This document shows, in pieces, positions 17,908-25,531 of a stretch of DNA of 64,000 nucleotides (positions are counted from its first letter, which is position 1; each line of letters opens with the position of its first letter). The stretch comes from Sphingobacteriales bacterium JAD_PAG50586_3. GTDB taxonomy: Bacteria > Bacteroidota > Bacteroidia > CAMBQF01. A program made the translations under genes and the position numbers. The stretch is from assembly GCA_023213195.1 (NCBI GenBank), contig CP096135.1, forward strand, positions 3,282,842 to 3,346,841. Reading direction: 5' to 3'. The notes beneath the pieces were generated by a model. The model was not told where the DNA came from, did no database searches, and was given only the letters and a program-made list of their open reading frames with translations.

Positions 17908-20270
17908 ATGTTTGTATATAAAAGAGATGGCCGCAAAGAGGCAGTAAAGTTTGATAAAATAACCGCACGTATACAAAAGCTGTGCTATGGCTTAGACCCT
18001 AAGCATGTTAGCGCCGTAAACGTAGCCATGCGCGTTATTGAGGGGCTTTACGATGGTGTTACCACCACCGAGTTGGACAACCTTGCCGCAGAAACTGCCG
18101 CATCGTTAACCACCAAGCACCCAGATTATGCTTTGCTTGCATCGCGCATAGCCATATCTAACCTGCATAAGATTACCAAAAAATCTTTTGCTAGTACAAT
18201 GAAAGACTTGTACGATTATGTTGACCCTAAAACAGGCAAGCAAGCCCCGCTTATTGCTGATGATGTTTACGAAATTATTTTGGCTAACGCCGAGCAGTTA
18301 GACTCTGCTATAATATACGACCGTGACTTTGGTTACGATTACTTCGGCTTTAAAACCCTGGAGCGTTCATACCTGTTAAAGCTAAACGGTAAAGTAGCTG
18401 AGCGTCCGCAACACATGCTTATGCGTGTAGCTGTGGGTATACACAAAGAAAATATTACCAAGGCCATAGAAACGTATGACCTTATGAGCGAGCGTTGGTT
18501 TACCCACGCCACGCCTACCCTATTTAACGCCGGTACTCCTAAACCACAAATGTCATCGTGCTTCCTATTAACCATGAAGGATGATAGCATTGACGGTATA
18601 TACGATACATTAAAAATGTGTGCTAAAATATCACAGTCGGCCGGTGGTATTGGTTTAAGCATACACAACGTACGTGCAACAGGCTCTTACATACGCGGCA
18701 CAAACGGTACCTCTAACGGTATTGTGCCAATGCTACGTGTGTTTAACGATACCGCCCGTTATGTAGGCCAAGGCGGTGGCAAACGTAAAGGCTCTTTTGC
18801 TATTTACATTGAGCCATGGCATGCCGATATTTTTGAATTCCTTGACCTGAAGAAAAACCACGGTAAGGAAGAAGTACGTGCCCGCGACCTTTTCTTCGCC
18901 CTGTGGACATCTGACTTGTTTATGGAGCGTGTAGAGGCTGAAGGCGACTGGACATTGTTCTGCCCTAACGAGGCCCCGGGCCTTGGCGATTGCTGGGGCG
19001 ATGAGTTCCGTGCCTTATACACCAAGTATGAGAACGAAGGCCGTGGCCGTAAAACCATTAAAGCCCGCGACCTTTGGACAGCCATTTTAGAATCGCAAAT
19101 AGAAACCGGTACACCTTATATGTTGTATAAAGATGCGGCTAACGCCAAATCTAACCAACAAAACTTAGGTACCATTAAATCGAGCAACCTGTGTACCGAG
19201 ATTATTGAGTACACCGCGCCAGACGAAGTTGCGGTTTGTAATCTTGCATCGTTAGCACTACCACGCTTTGTTGTTGATGGTGTGTTTGACCACAAACGTT
19301 TGTACGATGTAACCGTTGTTGCTACCAAAAACCTTAACAGGATTATTGATAACAACTACTACCCTGTAGAAGAGGCCCGCAACTCTAACATGCGCCACCG
19401 CCCTATTGGCCTTGGTGTACAAGGTTTAGCCGACGTGTTTATTATGCTGCGTTTGCCTTTCGACTCTGACGAGGCACGCCAGTTGAACGCTGAGATTTTT
19501 GAAACTATTTACTTTGCTGCGATGACAGCATCGTGCGAAGAGGCACAAGCTGATGGCCACTACGAAACATATCCAGGCTCTCCGGTATCTAAAGGTATAT
19601 TCCAGTACGATATGTGGAATGTTACCCCCAGCACCCGTTGGAACTGGACCGGCTTAAAAGCTAAAGTAGCTGAGTTTGGTGTACGCAACTCTTTATTGGT
19701 TGCACCTATGCCTACGGCTTCAACATCTCAAATACTTGGTAATAACGAGTGTTTTGAGCCTTACACAAGCAACATATACACCCGCCGTGTACTTAGCGGT
19801 GAGTTTATTGTAGTGAACAAACACTTACTGAAAGACCTTGTAGACCTTGGCATGTGGAACGAATCTCTGAAAACAAAAATTATTCAGGCTAACGGTTCGG
19901 TACAGGATATTGCCGAGATACCACAGGATATTAAAGACATTTACAAAACCGTTTGGGAAATTAAGCAACGTGCTGTTATTGATATGGCCGCCGACCGTGG
20001 CGCCTACATCTGCCAAAGCCAGTCGCTTAACCTATTCATCCAAAGCCCGAACTTTGCCAAGCTTACCAGTATGCACTTCTATGCATGGAAAAAGGCCTTA
20101 AAACAGGTATGTACTACCTGCGTACTAAAGCCGCTTCCGATGCTATCAAGTTTACTGTGGAGCACCAGGCCGAGCAACAATTGGAAGCCATTGTACCTGA
20201 CGAAAACGCGTTGAGCGAGATATCATGCTCGCTAGATAATCCGGATGCTTGCGAGGCGTGCGGATCGTAA
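17908..20270 (+). CDS. nrdA: ribonucleotide reductase large subunit, class I (one frameshift near the end)
   Basis: NrdA reduces ribonucleoside diphosphates with the radical supplied by NrdB. The reconstructed protein has about 787 residues. It has an N-terminal ATP cone ([16 protein letters not shown]), the specificity and active-site region [33 protein letters not shown], the NLCTEI active-site cysteine motif and GVQGLADVF. The C-terminal CEACGS offers the redox-active cysteine pair. The frame breaks at a GG doublet, 20087-20088. A third G gives [16 protein letters not shown] as in the family. A rho-independent terminator follows at 20305. The nrdB-nrdA order and spacing suggest one operon. 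Confidence 0.93.
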
Positions 20271-20304
20271 TCCAATGAAAAATGAATAACGAAAAATGAT
20301 AAAT

Positions 20305-20332
20305 AAAAGCCTCGGGAGACCGGGGCTTTTTT
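20305..20332 (+). terminator. rho-independent terminator after nrdA
   Basis: AAAAGCCTCGG-GAGA-CCGGGGCTTTT is an 11-pair stem (with G-U) closed by a GAGA tetraloop and followed by more T. It is nearly identical to the one at 21102. Confidence 0.85.
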
Positions 20333-20379
20333 GGTAATACTATCTAAATAAATATATTTGTTTTTATAAAACATACAAC

Positions 20380-21100
20380 ATGAAATTATCAAAGACTACA
20401 CTATTACTAGCTTTAACATTACTATTTTCAATGGCAGTTAATGCTCAAGTTAGAGAAGCTGGCCAAGTAATAACCTTCGAAAAAAAATCAGGCCAGATAA
20501 CTACTGCCAAAGGATGGTATCAGAATCCACAAACCAAGACATGGGTTGAAAATCAAAACGTTTGTTATTTTGAAGCTAGCCCAACAGCTTTTGCAACAAG
20601 TCTTACTGAGCAAAACTTCAAAACAATAGAAATGGCCACCTGCAAACATGCCAATAAACGGTGGTATGTTTTAATTGTTGAAAAAGCTGGTGGAGAATAT
20701 AAATACCCTGCTCTTAAAGAACAGTGGCAACCTGATAACAGGAAGTATTGGTTTGCGATAGATTCTACACAATATGTTAGCCTTAAAGCTACTGTAAACG
20801 ACAAAAAAGGCGTTAACTTAAATTTAACAGCTACAAGGGTTGGATATATTTCAGACAAAGCAGCGGGTGGCTTAGCTGATTATACCAATGAGTACTTTAT
20901 GAAACGCTTGTCGGGATGTATTATAAACCGCGAGTTTACAACTAAGCTGTGTATTATGGTAAATGCTCAAACTACTGAAGGAAAAGATGTTGTAAGGTTT
21001 ACAGTGCTCAGGCTCAAGATGCCTTGATGGAGACACTCAATTTAAATTTGAGTATTTTGAATTACCCATTGATGAGTTCAGAAAACTTATGATAGACTAA
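20380..21100 (+). CDS. exported protein of unknown function (one frameshift here)
   Basis: A signal peptide (KTTLLLALTLLFSMAVNAQ) leads a protein of about 239 residues. I do not recognise the family. It has scattered Cys (NQNVCYF, EMATCKHA, LSGCIINRE) and a YFMKRLSGCIINREF segment. The first frame ends at 21027, but a second frame continues as CLDGDTQFKFEYFELP up to TAA at 21098-21100, ending in DEFRKLMID. Reading CTCAGG (21007-21012) as CCAGG joins them (VPGSRCLDGD), so I extend the gene. It is bounded by near-identical terminators, hence its own transcription unit. Confidence 0.7.
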
Positions 21101-21101
21101 T

Positions 21102-21128
21102 AAAGGCCCCGGGAGACCGGGGCTTTTT
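21102..21128 (+). terminator. rho-independent terminator
   Basis: GGCCCCGG-GAGA-CCGGGGC plus a T5 run, starting just after the stop of the exported protein. Same loop and stem plan as the terminator after nrdA. Confidence 0.85.
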
Positions 21129-21311
21129 GTTTACCCTCGCCCCCTACCCCTCTCCCGTGGGGAGAGGGGGATTGTTTGTGGGCTAGTCTTTTCTATTGAC
21201 ATAACACTCCTACGGAGCTGAAAATCCCTCCCCTCTGACTGCGTCAGAGGTACTCCCCGTCCGAATGGATAAAACCATTTATCCTGGCGGGCCACTTAGA
21301 GGGAGAATTTC
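21129..21311. repeat. hairpin repeat cluster, copy 3
   Basis: It contains CCCCTCTCCC-GTGGGGAGAGGGG, a CTATTGACAT...CTCCTACGGAGC unit shared with 11699-11724 (inverted), AAATCCCTCCC with the hairpin CCTCTGAC-TGC-GTCAGAGG, and CCGTCCGAATGGATAAA...TTTATCCTGGCGG, which folds on itself. Confidence 0.65.
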
Positions 21312-21318
21312 AGTTGTT

Positions 21319-21513
21319 TTAACTAACGGCCAGATATGAAAGGCAGAAATAGCAAGCGTACACTACCAGGAAAATAAATAAAAACACGGTCTTGTTATGT
21401 TCTTCATTTCTCTTTTCCCATGCATAACGCCACACAAAATATATTAATGCAGCTATCAGCCATATTACTATATGAATGAAAAATTCGTTTGGGTCGGTAT
21501 GCTGTCCTTTCAT
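21319..21513 (-). CDS. small membrane protein, unknown
   Basis: A 64-residue frame with two hydrophobic segments (FIHIVIWLIAALIYFVW and FLFIFLVVYACYFCLSYLA) separated by a charged loop, RYAWEKRNEEHNK. The topology is sensible and charge placement suggests a real two-helix membrane protein. No family is recognised. A possible small lipoprotein gene lies just upstream on the same strand. Confidence 0.5.
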   Translation of the reverse strand: MKGQHTDPNEFFIHIVIWLIAALIYFVWRYAWEKRNEEHNKTVFLFIFLVVYACYFCLSYLAVS

Positions 21514-21520
21514 TTAACAA

Positions 21521-21712
21521 CTATTGCTGCACAAACCTACGGGTAACTAATTCTGTTATGCGTATTGTCCAGTTGCGGGGAAAATGCCCGGCAGAATAGA
21601 GGAAATATCCTGACCAACATGTATATCCTTTTTATAAAAGTGAAGTTCTGGTTGTTGTGCATTTGTGCAACCCAGCAAGGCTAAGAATAATAGAGCTATG
21701 ATAGTTTTCATA
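21521..21712 (-). pseudogene. possible small lipoprotein gene, two frame breaks
   Basis: From ATG 21712 the frame gives KTIIALLFLALLGCTN with a lipobox (LLGC). A one-base break near 21660 then leads to AQQPELHFYKKDIHVGQD, and a C4 run near 21578 (one base short) to PRNWTIRITELVTRRFVQQ and TAG at 21521. The two shifts cancel. About 63 residues in all. It could be an intact gene with two consensus errors or a decaying one. Function unknown. Confidence 0.35.
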
Positions 21713-21824
21713 AAATTAAAAATACAATTTTAAGTATCGAATTGACTGCAAGTACATTTTTTTTGTTAAGCCTACAACGGCAACCATTTACCTTATACCT
21801 GTGTAATATACACAAAGTCAACCC

Positions 21825-22212
21825 ATGCCAACTAAGCTATTATTGTTATTGCTTGCTTTTATTATTTCTACTATTGCCATAGCCCAAACCCCATGCGATA
21901 GTGTGTATATTAAAGTAGCAGGTATGAAACCTACCCAATTTGGGGTGGCACGAATTAGCCTAACTAAAGACCTTAGCACAGCAAATAAAAAGGTTATATG
22001 TTAGTACCCCTTCCTACACCATCTCTCATTTTACTTTAGCTATTAGCAGCATGTGTGGCGGAGGTATAAGGAATATAGGAGCTGAATTCAACAGTTATTC
22101 TTTAAAAATTATGCACGGACTGCACAGTGGCGAAACGGTGTTTTTTGATGATGTTGTTATTTCTGGTCCGGGAGGTAAATGCCGTAAGACGTTTATAATT
22201 GATGTCAGGTAG
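21825..22212 (+). CDS. exported protein resembling the GldM C-terminal domain (one frameshift here)
   Basis: A signal peptide (LLLLLLAFIISTIAIAQ) is followed by about 110 residues. The last 60 resemble the C-terminal domain of the gliding/T9SS protein GldM: YTISHFTLAI, then FNSYSLKIMHGLHSGETVFF and DDVVISGPGGKC, ending in a FIIDV strand. GldM is a large inner-membrane protein; this one is a free-standing exported domain. The frame breaks at CCTTAG, 21971-21976. Reading CCTGG gives KDLAQQIKRLYVSTPSYT and joins both halves. A role as a T9SS accessory or ligand is only a guess. No other gld/por gene is in the window. Confidence 0.65.
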
Positions 22213-22256
22213 CTTATACTTTTTAAAAATATTTATTAACATTTTTTATTTATTGC

Positions 22257-22309
22257 TTGACAAAAGGTACTTAAATGTTGTATCTTTGTCGTGTTATTGC
22301 GCAATAACA
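22257..22309 (+). promoter_or_regulatory. orphan promoter with 18-bp palindrome at the start site
   Basis: TTG at 22257-22259, a 21-base spacer and TATCTTTG at 22281-22288 make one of the best matches to the Bacteroidota consensus in the window. From 22292 to 22309 lies the perfect palindrome TGTTATTGCGCAATAACA, which would straddle the predicted start. No gene follows for 960 bases. Confidence 0.6.
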
Positions 22310-22763
22310 TTCCGCCCGGATGAATGACTTCATCCATTCGGACGGGCTTGGCACCCGATTCCTGATGGGTTATTTAGGAAAGATCCCGTATCAAGTACGG
22401 GATGACAGTAGCAGTACTGCGAAAAGTAACCACCCCGTTTTGGCTTTTGCCAAAACACCCCTCCTTAAAAAGGAGGGGACTTAAAACAAAACATAGTTAA
22501 GTAAACCGAAAGCATCTTTGAATTAAGCTCTGTCGGTAGGTTATACCCAAACTAACTCGCTTTAACCCCTTTCTGCACAACAGAGAGGGGTTAAGGTGTT
22601 TCTTTTAAACGAAAAGTGAAAAACTAAAAATGAAAAATTGTAACCACAACGCCGTGAGTAATAAAAAATACCCTCTCCCGTCTGTCGCCCTTAGCGACAT
22701 CCACCTACTGACGATTAATGTCAGCACAGGCTCTCAATGAGAGGGACCTTTAAAATTAACTTA

Positions 22764-23195
22764 CGAAAACGGGTTTTCGGACTAGATGCTGTAAGGGTTG
22801 GAGATTTTGCTTTATTACTTTTTGCTTGTCCAAAAAGTAACCAAAAAAGACACCACGAAAACCAACCTGAAATTTCGCCTTTCGCACAGCTCTACCCTAC
22901 TCGGTTTCCGCGAAATTTCGGGTTCGAACTTTTCGTGGACAACCCACGCACTGCTTGTTACAAGGATAAAAATGAGGCGCGAAAACGGGTTGTCGGGCTA
23001 CATGCTGTAAGGAAAAGCCCCCACCCAACCCTCCCCTTGAAGGGAGGGCTTAAAAACAGGCGCGAAAATGGGTTATCGGGCTACATGCTGTAGGCTTTGA
23101 GGTACAAAAAGACTCCCTCGCCCTTCGCCCCCCTCTTAGAGGGGAATTTTAAAACAGGGTGCGAAAACGAGTTGTTGGGCTACATGCTGTAGGGG
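22764..23195 (+). repeat. four copies of a 36-nt repeat (subfamily A)
   Basis: Units at 22764, 22977, 23059 and 23159 share CGAAAACGGGTTGTCGG and GCTACATGCTGTA, all in the same orientation, 82 to 213 bases apart. Each ends in a small CTACA-TGC-TGTAG fold. Spacers are unequal and hold other hairpins, so this is not a CRISPR array. Three related units lie at 47158-47447. Confidence 0.75.
22811..22960 (+). repeat. structured repeat element S, copy 1
   Basis: Hairpin TTACTTTTTG-CTTGTC-CAAAAAGTAA (22815-22840). Then an outer stem CCACGAAAA (22853-22861) with TTTTCGTGG (22930-22938) encloses a 14-pair stem (22865-22878 with 22910-22923, containing GAAATTTCGC) and a 31-base loop. Copy 2 at 43387 keeps the plan with different stem bases. 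Confidence 0.75.
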
Positions 23196-23262
23196 TTTAA
23201 AAGGGGAGTTAAATAACGATTACTGACTACTTAATTACTAACTACTGACTACTAAAAATACG

Positions 23263-23270
23263 TACCTTTG
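23263..23270 (+). promoter_or_regulatory. -7 box, leaderless arrangement
   Basis: TACCTTTG followed by CGGC and the ATG at 23275. Confidence 0.55.
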
Positions 23271-23274
23271 CGGC

Positions 23275-23619
23275 ATGGAATTTATAGGACTGACGGGGCA
23301 AGTATACCAATCTGTTACAATACAATCGCAACGAGAGAATACGAATAAAAAGCCGGGGGTGATTATTACTAACGCGGTGCATAACGGGGTTAAGATTGAA
23401 ACAAAATCGGGCCAGTTAGATAAGAAACCGGGATATTACACGGCTGAAAATGTTAAGGAATTTTTAGAGGATACGAAGACCTATAATGTGGAAGTGATTT
23501 ACTGCAATAAGATGCATGAAGCATTGAAAATTGCTGATGATATTTGCAAGGCTATTCCGCCAAAGAAACGCCGTAAGACGTTGGGTGAGACCAGGAATGA
23601 GGGTACAGTGGAAGGGTAA
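23275..23619 (+). CDS. conserved-looking small protein of unknown function
   Basis: An intact 114-residue frame with no signal peptide or membrane segment. The sequence (GVIITNAVHNGVKIET, KKPGYYTAENVKEFLED, YNVEVIYCNKMHEALKIADDICK) looks like a small alpha/beta cytoplasmic protein with a basic C-terminal tail (PPKKRRKT). I do not recognise a family. The ATG lies four bases after a TACCTTTG promoter box, so the mRNA is probably leaderless. It stands alone, downstream of the repeat-rich desert. Confidence 0.6.
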   Translation: MEFIGLTGQVYQSVTIQSQRENTNKKPGVIITNAVHNGVKIETKSGQLDKKPGYYTAENVKEFLEDTKTYNVEVIYCNKMHEALKIADDICKAIPPKKRRKTLGETRNEGTVEG

Positions 23620-23737
23620 GCGCAAGATTGGCTTCCTGTGTGTTTAAATAACCACCCCATTCTGACTTTATCAGTCAGAATTACCCCTCCTTAAAAAGTA
23701 GGGGAGTTAAATACTATTGCTGACTACCGACTACTAG

Positions 23738-24184
23738 TTACAACTTACCTTGCTCTTTTAGGCGGCGTTTTACGTTGGCCCAATATACGCGGCCGTAGCC
23801 TACCAAAATTTCGTCGCCGGGCTTTATGTTGCGGGTTGCCACCATGCGCGGGCCACCATCTTCAATTTCAATTTTACAGTTGTTGCGGATACCCTCTTTA
23901 CGTATTAAGCCTGCGGCATCGTTAGCATACATGGCATGGCAAAAAATGGGCATAGAATCGAGTATGCCATCGTTAACGGTTTCTACCAGGTATTGGTCAA
24001 TGCCTGCATCGCAGCGGCGCAGGGCCTCGTCGTTATCAATATACTCGCCCATATAGGTGCATACCCGCTCACCTTTTTTAATTGCTTTATTGGTAAAAAG
24101 GCCCCTGCCTGTAAAGTGAGACTCTTGCAGGTATAGGTACTTTGCTTCTTTAGCCAGAATGGACTTTGAGTGATACAACTTCAT
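23738..24184 (-). CDS. SET-domain protein-lysine methyltransferase-like protein
   Basis: This 148-residue protein has the SET-domain landmarks: FTGRGLFTNKAIKKGERVCTY, a central YLVETVNDG strand, MYANDAAGL and RNNCKIE (pseudoknot region, where eukaryotic SETs have NHxxxPN), and GDEILVGYGRVYW at the C-terminus with the catalytic-type tyrosine. SET enzymes methylate lysines using SAM. The bacterial target is unknown. It could equally be a non-histone protein methylase. I chose ATG 24184 rather than 24193, because a TACTTTTG box lies only six bases upstream. Confidence 0.8.
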   Translation of the reverse strand: MKLYHSKSILAKEAKYLYLQESHFTGRGLFTNKAIKKGERVCTYMGEYIDNDEALRRCDAGIDQYLVETVNDGILDSMPIFCHAMYANDAAGLIRKEGIRNNCKIEIEDGGPRMVATRNIKPGDEILVGYGRVYWANVKRRLKEQGKL

Positions 24185-24190
24185 GGGCGG

Positions 24191-24198
24191 CAAAAGTA
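24191..24198 (-). promoter_or_regulatory. -7 box of the SET-domain gene
   Basis: Minus-strand TACTTTTG, six bases before the chosen ATG at 24184. It implies an almost leaderless transcript. Confidence 0.45.
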
Positions 24199-24260
24199 GG
24201 GATTAGTTGGTAGTTAGTAGTTGGTAGTTGATAGAAATTTAACCACAACTTAAAACTATA

Positions 24261-24336
24261 ATCCCTCCCCTCATTACATTCGGGTACTCCTACTGACACT
24301 ATGGTCAGCACTGTAAGCATTAAAAGGGAGAGTTTT
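24261..24336. repeat. bipartite hairpin repeat, copy 4
   Basis: ATCCCTCCCC, a hairpin CTGAC-ACTATG-GTCAG and a closing AAAAGGGAGAG. Same plan as the copies at 11420 and 14140 with a different inner stem. Confidence 0.6.
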
Positions 24337-24342
24337 AATATC

Positions 24343-25480
24343 TAGTCTTCTTCCTCTTCAGGCTGGTAAGCTTGCTCTAGTGGTAAAGAGAAGCTAAAGG
24401 TTGTGCCTTTGCCAACTTCGCTATCGGCCCAAATGCGGCCGCCGTGGGCTTCTACAATCTTTTTTACAATGGCTAAACCCAGGCCGGTGCTTTTTTCGCC
24501 TTCGGTGCTTTTAACCGATGTTTTTGGAAGGCATTGAAGATTGTTGGCAACTCATCGGCAGGTATGCCCTGTCCTTGGTCGGTAATATGCACCACTACAT
24601 TTTCGCCTTCAAGCTCATTAGTTACGGTAACTGTAGTACCCTGTGCAGAAAATTTAACAGCATTGGTAAGTATGTTGTTTACCACCTGCGATATGTGCAT
24701 AGGGTCGCACTCCAAGCTCATAGTGCCTTGGTAAGGATTAAACTGGAAGGCTATGTTTTTGCGCTGTGCGTGAGGGTTTGCAAGGCTTATCTGCTCTCGT
24801 AGAAACTCAGAAAAATCTACCTCCTGGTGGTTAAGTTTAAGCTCGCCTGCTTCTATCTTAGATATATCAAGCAGGTTATCTACCAGCCTTAATAAAAAGC
24901 CCGATGATTTGTTGATGATAGCAAGGTATTCCTTTTGTTCAGCATCTATCTTACCATCCAACTCATCAATAAGATACTCACTAAACATTTTAATATGGCC
25001 TAGTGGGCCGCGCAAATCGTGGGCGGCAACACCCAGGTAGTAGTTCTTTTCAGAATTTGTGTTTTGCAGCTCGGCATTTTTGCGGTTAAGTTCGGCCTGT
25101 GTTTCATACATACGCAGCACTGCCGATACTTTGGCGCGGGTAAACTCAATATCAAGCGGTTTGTATAAATAGTCTACAGCACCGCCTTTAAGGGCTTTTA
25201 CTACAAACGAAATATCTTTATTAATAGCCGTAACAAAAATGATGGGTACATCTTTTGTTTTGCTGTTTTCCTTTAAAATTTGGGCTACCTCAAAGCCATC
25301 CATGCCGGGCATTTGCACATCAAGCAATATTAAAGATAAAGACTCAGTATAAGCAATACGTAGGGCTTCATTACCATTGGCAGCCGTTAAAATCTCGCAA
25401 TTTTCTGCGCTGAGCATACTTTCCAGAGAAAAGGTATTCTCCGGTTTATCATCAACAACCAGAATTTTGTGTTTAAACAT
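24343..25480 (-). CDS. response regulator-histidine kinase fusion (one frameshift here)
   Basis: An N-terminal receiver domain ([10 protein letters not shown]; phospho-acceptor Asp in [13 protein letters not shown]; switch Lys in LYKPLD) is joined by a coiled linker to a HisKA domain ([12 protein letters not shown] with the phospho-His) and a HATPase domain (N box [10 protein letters not shown]1 ITDQGQGIP, repaired [18 protein letters not shown]). About 380 residues, cytoplasmic. The frame breaks at T5 24521-24525 (one base short); the repaired protein ends at 24343. It lies 52 bases after the hybrid kinase gene and likely forms a phosphorelay with it. Domain order (REC first, kinase last) suggests that it takes phosphate from the upstream kinase. 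Confidence 0.87.
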
Positions 25481-25531
25481 AATAATCAATTAATTAGAAA
25501 CGGTTCCGTTACAAATATATACTACAATGGC

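Larger units (their letters stand above)
22213..23262. other. 1-kb gene-free region of repeats
   Basis: No credible gene. It contains a strong promoter-like site with an 18-bp palindrome (22257-22309), a GGATGAATGA...TCATCCATTCGGACGGG fold-back, several C-rich hairpins, four copies of a 36-nt repeat and one copy of a structured element. Frames at 22737-23093 and 22798-23010 run through repeats and are not coding. Confidence 0.7.

Noticed and set aside
22918-22930. TTCGGGTTCGAAC as a tRNA T-arm
   Set aside because: It is part of the long stem of element S, and no acceptor or anticodon arm fits around it.
22737-23093. Plus-strand frames with FACPKSNQKRHH in the desert and again at 43370-43564
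   Set aside because: The shared peptide is the translation of the structured element S hairpin. The DNA structure, not the protein, is what stays constant.
22764-23195. Possible CRISPR array
   Set aside because: Repeats are few and imperfect, spacers are unequal (82-213 bases) and contain other repeats, and no cas genes are present.
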